From Rhizobium sp. 16-488-2b (GTDB lineage: Bacteria > Pseudomonadota > Alphaproteobacteria > Rhizobiales > Rhizobiaceae), in NCBI RefSeq assembly GCF_017741815.1, contig NZ_JAGHMF010000008.1, positions 124,001 through 188,000 of the forward strand: a stretch of 64,000 nucleotides of DNA, in the 5' to 3' direction. Below are positions 60,242 to 64,000 of this stretch, in pieces. Below the pieces are notes generated by a model. That model was given only the letters and a program-made list of their open reading frames with translations. It ran no database searches and was not told where the DNA came from. A program made the translations under genes and the position numbers. The stretch's first letter is position 1. Every line of letters starts with the position of its first letter.

Positions 60242-60284
60242 TAAAATAATAAACGGGGGTCAATTCCAAGGGAGTGACCCACCA

Positions 60285-61415
60285 ATGCGCCTTACCGGCA
60301 AAATCCAAGCACTAGCCGCCGCCCTCTTCCTCTCGACCGCCTTGCCGGCCCTGGCCGATACCGTCACCATCAAGGACGTGACAGGGCGAAGCGTCGAGGT
60401 GAACACGCCCGTGAAGCATATGATTCTCGGCGAAGGCCGGCAGATCTACTTCCTCGCCGCGCTCGACAAGGAAAACCCCTTCGAACACGTGGTCGGCTGG
60501 CGCGACGATCTGCCCAAGGCGGATCCGGAATCCTATGACGCCTATCTTGCCAAGTATCCTGATATCGCCAAGCTGCCGACATTCGGCGGCATGAAGGATG
60601 GCACCTTCGATATCGAGCAGGCCGTGGCGCTGAAGCCCGACGTCATCCTGATGAACATCGACGCCAAGACCGCGACGGAAGAAGCAGGCTATATCGAAAA
60701 GCTCGGCAAGGTCGGTATTCCCCTCGTCTACGTGGATTTCCGCGAGAAGCCGATGGAAAACACTGAGCCGAGCATGCGCGTTATGGGCCAGCTGATGGGC
60801 AAGGAAGCGGTCGCCGAGGATTTCATCAAGTTCCGCGCCGACAGCATCAAGCGCGTGACCGATGTGCTCGAGAAGAACAACCCGAAAAAGCCGGTGGTCT
60901 TCGTTGAGCGCGCCGGCGGCTATTCGGATGATTGCTGCATGTCCTTCGGCAACGAGAATTTCGGCAAGATGGTCGAGATCGCCGGCGGCATCAACATGGC
61001 CAAGGATATCATCCCCGGCACGTTCGGAACGGTCAATCCGGAGCAGGTCATCGCCTCCAACCCGGATCAGATCATCGTGACCGGCGGCAATTGGGACAAG
61101 TACGTCCCCGGCGGCGCCTGGGTGGGCGTCGGTTACGGCGCTGACCTGAAGGAAGCTCAACGGAAGCTCGAGGCACTGACCAAGCGCCCCGCCTTCACCG
61201 GCGTCAAGGCCGTTGCCGATGGCAATGTGCATGCCATCTGGCACCAGTTCTACAACAACCCCTATCAGTTCGTCGCGATCCAGGAGATGGCGAAGTGGCT
61301 GCATCCGGATCTCTTCGCCGATCTCGATCCTGAAGCGACCTTCAAGGAAATGCACGCCCGCTTCCTGCCGCTGGATTACAAGCAGGGTTACTTTGTCTCT
61401 CTGAAGGACATGTGA
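60285..61415 (+). CDS. Iron/siderophore ABC transporter substrate-binding protein (FecB/FepB-like)
   Basis: A 376-residue periplasmic protein with a Sec signal (ending near PALADT). It has the TroA/FecB fold: VTIKDVTGRSVEVNTPVKHMILGEGRQIYFLAAL, then a long alpha-helical connector. EQAVALKPDVILMNIDAKTATEEAGYIEKLGKVGIPLVYVDF and NPEQVIASNPDQIIVTGG are the paired motifs of siderophore/heme-type receptors. It is first in a three-gene operon with a FecCD permease and an ATPase. The cargo could be ferric siderophore, heme or another metal complex; the RirA-type site favours iron. Confidence 0.9.
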   Translation: MRLTGKIQALAAALFLSTALPALADTVTIKDVTGRSVEVNTPVKHMILGEGRQIYFLAALDKENPFEHVVGWRDDLPKADPESYDAYLAKYPDIAKLPTFGGMKDGTFDIEQAVALKPDVILMNIDAKTATEEAGYIEKLGKVGIPLVYVDFREKPMENTEPSMRVMGQLMGKEAVAEDFIKFRADSIKRVTDVLEKNNPKKPVVFVERAGGYSDDCCMSFGNENFGKMVEIAGGINMAKDIIPGTFGTVNPEQVIASNPDQIIVTGGNWDKYVPGGAWVGVGYGADLKEAQRKLEALTKRPAFTGVKAVADGNVHAIWHQFYNNPYQFVAIQEMAKWLHPDLFADLDPEATFKEMHARFLPLDYKQGYFVSLKDM

Positions 61416-61417
61416 GC

Positions 61418-62482
61418 ATGGCTGTCAGCGCCATCGAGACATCGACAACGGGGCGCGTGCAATATCGCGCCCTTGCCTTGCGCCGCATCCTGATCCTGCT
61501 CGCGCTCACCATCGCGCTGTGTTTCAGCATCGCGCTCGATATGGCGCTCGGACCGGCCAACTATTCGCTCTCGGACGTGCTTTCCGCACTTGCCGACCCG
61601 AGTGCAGTGGCCGCGCAGCTGCGGGTGATCATCTGGGATATCCGCATGCCGATCGCCCTGATGGCGGTTACGGTCGGAGCATCCTTGTCGGTTGCCGGCG
61701 CGCAGATGCAGACCATCCTCTCCAACCCGCTCGCGAGCCCGTTTACGCTGGGGATCTCGGCGGCCGCGAGCTTCGGTGCAGCGCTTGCGCTGGTCGGCGG
61801 CGTTTCGCTGTTTCCCGGCGCCATCCAGTACATGGTGCCGCTCAACGCCTTCCTGATGGCGATGGCCGCGGCGCTCTTCATTCATTTCGCGTCGACGATG
61901 CGCGGCGTGAGCGTCGAGACCATCGTGCTGCTCGGCATCGCGCTGGTCTTCACCTTCAACGCGGCCTTGTCGCTGCTGGAATATCTGGCCTCCGAGCAGG
62001 CGCTCGCAGCCGTAGTATTCTGGACCATGGGGAGCCTCACCAAGGCGACATGGCCGAAGGTCTGGTTCACGGCCGCCGTTCTCGTCGTGACCGTTCCCCT
62101 GTTCATGAAGGATGCCTGGGCGTTGACCGCACTGCGGCTCGGCGACGACAAGGCGGCCAGCATGGGCGTCAATGTGCGTCGCCTGCGGCTGCAGACGATG
62201 ATGATCGTCAGCCTGCTCGCCGCCATACCCGTCTCCTTCGTGGGCACTATCGGTTTCGTCGGCTTGGTCGGTCCGCATATCGCGCGCATGGTCGTCGGCG
62301 AGGATCAACGCTTCTTCTTGCCGGGAGCCGTCATCTGCGGCGCGCTTCTTCTGTCCGTAACATCGGTGGTGAGCAAGGTGCTCATTCCCGGCGCCATCCT
62401 GCCGATCGGCGTGATTACGGCGCTGGTGGGCGTGCCGTTCTTCTTCGTCCTCATTTTCAGTAACAGGAGACGCGCATGGTAG
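61418..62482 (+). CDS. FecCD-family iron ABC transporter permease
   Basis: About 354 residues with nine to ten membrane spans. The conserved [51 protein letters not shown] and [29 protein letters not shown] blocks are diagnostic of FecCD/BtuC permeases. ATG 61418 is taken (GTG 61412 also possible); it begins two bases after the binding-protein stop. Its last seven bases overlap the ATPase gene. Confidence 0.93.
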   Translation: MAVSAIETSTTGRVQYRALALRRILILLALTIALCFSIALDMALGPANYSLSDVLSALADPSAVAAQLRVIIWDIRMPIALMAVTVGASLSVAGAQMQTILSNPLASPFTLGISAAASFGAALALVGGVSLFPGAIQYMVPLNAFLMAMAAALFIHFASTMRGVSVETIVLLGIALVFTFNAALSLLEYLASEQALAAVVFWTMGSLTKATWPKVWFTAAVLVVTVPLFMKDAWALTALRLGDDKAASMGVNVRRLRLQTMMIVSLLAAIPVSFVGTIGFVGLVGPHIARMVVGEDQRFFLPGAVICGALLLSVTSVVSKVLIPGAILPIGVITALVGVPFFFVLIFSNRRRAW

Positions 62483-63228
62483 CGCTCGCGCTCAAAAACG
62501 TTGGCGCGACCTATGGTCGGGTCAAGGTGCTCCAGGATGTCGGGATCGACGATCTTCGCGGCGGCAGCGTCACCGCGATCATCGGGCCGAACGCAGCCGG
62601 CAAGTCCACGCTCTTCAAGCGCATCGCCTCGCTGATCAAGGGACCGGGGCTGGTCGAACTCTCCGATACCGAGGCCGGCCCGAGAACGATCTGTTACATG
62701 CCGCAGGACACCGGCGCCAACGCCGTGTTGACGGTCTACGAGTCAGTATTGCTGTCGGCCAAGCAAGGCAGCGGCTGGCGAGTGGCTGACGAGGAACTGG
62801 CGGCGATCGACCGGCTCTTGAAGGCGCTGCGCATCGACGATCTCGCCTTTCGCGGGCTTGGCGAACTTTCCGGCGGTCAGCGCCAGCTGGTCTCGCTTGC
62901 CCAGGCGCTCATCCGCAATCCGGAAGTCCTGCTCATGGACGAGCCGACCTCGGCGCTCGATCTGCACCGGCAGGTGGAGGTGCTGGACTTCATCTCCGCC
63001 ACGGCCAAACGCGACGGCATGATCGTCCTCATCGCGCTTCACGATCTCAATCACGCGCTGCGCTATTGCGAGAACACCGTCGTCATCAGCAACGGCAAGA
63101 TGGCGGCGAGTGGCAAGACCGGAGACGTGATCACCAAGACCATGCTGCGCGATATCTACAAGATCGACGCTCGCATCGAACACTGCTCGCAGGGAACGCC
63201 GCTCGTCATCGTCGACGGCGCCATCTGA
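62476..63228 (+). CDS. Iron ABC transporter ATPase (FecE/FepC-like)
   Basis: A 250-residue ATPase. Walker A is GPNAAGKST, with Ala replacing the usual Gly in the third conserved position. The signature is [15 protein letters not shown], Walker [14 protein letters not shown], and the H-loop His is in [14 protein letters not shown]. The signature with LVSLAQAL and the short length are typical of the FecE/FepC group. It energises uptake through the preceding permease. The next gene is convergent and only four bases away. Confidence 0.92.
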   Translation: MVALALKNVGATYGRVKVLQDVGIDDLRGGSVTAIIGPNAAGKSTLFKRIASLIKGPGLVELSDTEAGPRTICYMPQDTGANAVLTVYESVLLSAKQGSGWRVADEELAAIDRLLKALRIDDLAFRGLGELSGGQRQLVSLAQALIRNPEVLLMDEPTSALDLHRQVEVLDFISATAKRDGMIVLIALHDLNHALRYCENTVVISNGKMAASGKTGDVITKTMLRDIYKIDARIEHCSQGTPLVIVDGAI

Positions 63229-63232
63229 TCGC

Positions 63233-64000
63233 TTAGACTGTGGCCTGCGCTGCGCCAAACACCTTGGCGCGGCGTACCGTCACGAAGCCGCGATCTCCCG
63301 CCCGGACAGAGCGCTCTGGCTCGACGTCGAATTCCAGTTGCACGCCGCTTTCGGTGCTCGCCAGAATGCGGCGACCATCCGGCCGGTCGAGAACACGGTC
63401 GACGCTGGCGCCGATGCCGGGGCCGTCTCCGGACCAATCGAGGTCGGCCGGGCGCGCATAGATCTCGCCAGTGCCATCGGCCATGCCGGGTGCGGCAACC
63501 GAAGCGCCGCCGGCGTACGCGACGCCGGCTCGAATTTCGGCCGGCAACACGTTCGCATCACCCAAGAATTTCATCACGAAGGCCGATTGCGGATCGCGGC
63601 AGACCTGCTCGGGCGTGCCCTCCTGAACGATCTTGCCGTCCTTCAGGATAACGACACGGTCGGCAAGATCGAGCGCCTCTTCCTGATCGTGGGTCACGAA
63701 GATGGTGGTGATGCCGAGCTCGTGGTGGATCTCGCGCAGCCAGCGGCGCAGATCGTGACGGACATTGGCGTCGAGCGCTCCGAACGGCTCGTCGAGAAGC
63801 AGCACCTTCGGATCGACGGAGAGCGCACGGGCAAGCGCCACGCGCTGGCGCTGTCCGCCGGAGATTTGTGCCGGGAACCGGTCGCCCAGCCCCTCCAGCC
63901 GCACGAGGCGCAGCAGCTCGGTGACGCGCGCTTCAATCGCGGCCTTGTCGCGCTTGACCTTCGACACCTTCATGCCGAAGGCGATGTTTTCGCCGACCGT
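63233..64000 (-). CDS. cysA: Sulfate-type ABC transporter ATPase (CysA family, 5' end outside window)
   Basis: The C-terminal 255 or so residues are visible; the frame continues beyond base 64000 with [12 protein letters not shown], so the start and Walker A are missing. The signature [15 protein letters not shown], Walker [13 protein letters not shown] and H-loop [29 protein letters not shown] are present. The CysA-type C-terminal domain follows (ARPADLDW). Family members serve sulfate/thiosulfate or molybdate import. It is convergent with the iron ATPase gene. The cysA name is likely but other members share the pattern. Confidence 0.8.
   Translation of the reverse strand, partial: TVGENIAFGMKVSKVKRDKAAIEARVTELLRLVRLEGLGDRFPAQISGGQRQRVALARALSVDPKVLLLDEPFGALDANVRHDLRRWLREIHHELGITTIFVTHDQEEALDLADRVVILKDGKIVQEGTPEQVCRDPQSAFVMKFLGDANVLPAEIRAGVAYAGGASVAAPGMADGTGEIYARPADLDWSGDGPGIGASVDRVLDRPDGRRILASTESGVQLEFDVEPERSVRAGDRGFVTVRRAKVFGAAQATV

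Noticed and set aside
1..64000. CRISPR arrays, tRNA/rRNA genes, IS elements and prophage genes
   Set aside because: No regularly spaced repeats, no tRNA-like cloverleafs and no transposase, integrase or phage structural proteins were seen on either strand.

Overview
The window is high-GC alphaproteobacterial DNA, almost certainly from a Rhizobiaceae genome (Rhizobium, Ensifer or Agrobacterium lineage). The grounds are two copies of a palindromic mosaic repeat of the rhizobial RIME type, a RirA-type iron-responsive operator (TGA-N9-TCA), a NasT/NasS-controlled nitrate assimilation locus, many ATGA-overlapped operons and many ABC/TTT transport systems. It is a catabolic and nutrient-scavenging region. 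No rRNA, tRNA, CRISPR array, transposase or phage gene was seen. Both ends cut genes: a LuxR-type response regulator at base 1 and a CysA-type ATPase at base 64000.

Layout. (1) 1-1930, minus: two-component pair. (2) 2183-3417: DAHP synthase gene preceded by a complete transcription attenuator, namely a 24-residue leader peptide with a Phe-Tyr-Tyr-Phe run and a terminator hairpin with U-tract. (3) 3768-10527: TetR regulator, CapA-like phosphoesterase, and an operon with a 2-hydroxyacid dehydrogenase, a tripartite tricarboxylate transporter (TctB, TctA, TctC) and an HCCA-isomerase-like protein behind a TetR-type palindrome. (4) 10602-14373: GlcD-like flavin dehydrogenase and a BisC-like molybdoenzyme. 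(5) 14539-29307: a large island with a peptide-type ABC importer, two luciferase-like flavin monooxygenases, two DszC/SfnB-like acyl-CoA-dehydrogenase-fold proteins, an FMN reductase, a CtBP-like dehydrogenase, an agmatinase-family hydrolase and a flavoprotein. This gene set is typical of organosulfur scavenging. A 21-residue Cys/Met-containing leader ORF and a recurring AT-rich motif lie at its promoters. (6) 29352-34355: LacI regulator, palindromic operator and a membrane FAD polyol/fructose-type dehydrogenase (small subunit, GMC subunit with Fe-S cysteines, triheme cytochrome c). (7) 34453-37122: SDR plus ABM monooxygenase, LysR regulator, a small exported-looking peptide and Ohr. (8) 37310-45059: OmpR/EnvZ-type pair, two exported alpha/beta hydrolases, DipZ and an MFS pump around a repeat-rich divergent promoter. 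(9) 45153-47099: chemoreceptor.

(10) 47471-60151 is the complete nitrate assimilation locus: nasT-nasS, a sigma-54 promoter, an ANTAR-type antitermination leader (two hexaloop hairpins, the second mutually exclusive with a terminator), then nrtABC-nirBD-nasA-cysG. Nitrate is imported by NrtABC, reduced by NasA and then by NirBD to ammonium; CysG supplies siroheme to NirB. One mosaic repeat lies between nirD and nasA. A second lies inside nasA, adds exactly 58 codons and leaves the frame open. (11) 60285-63228: an iron/siderophore ABC importer behind a RirA-type operator. (12) 63233-64000: partial CysA-type ATPase.

The observations most worth following up are the aromatic attenuator of the DAHP synthase gene, the in-frame repeat inside nasA, the NasT leader RNA, and the organosulfur island with its candidate leader peptide. 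All assignments come from reading the sequence; no database search was run.
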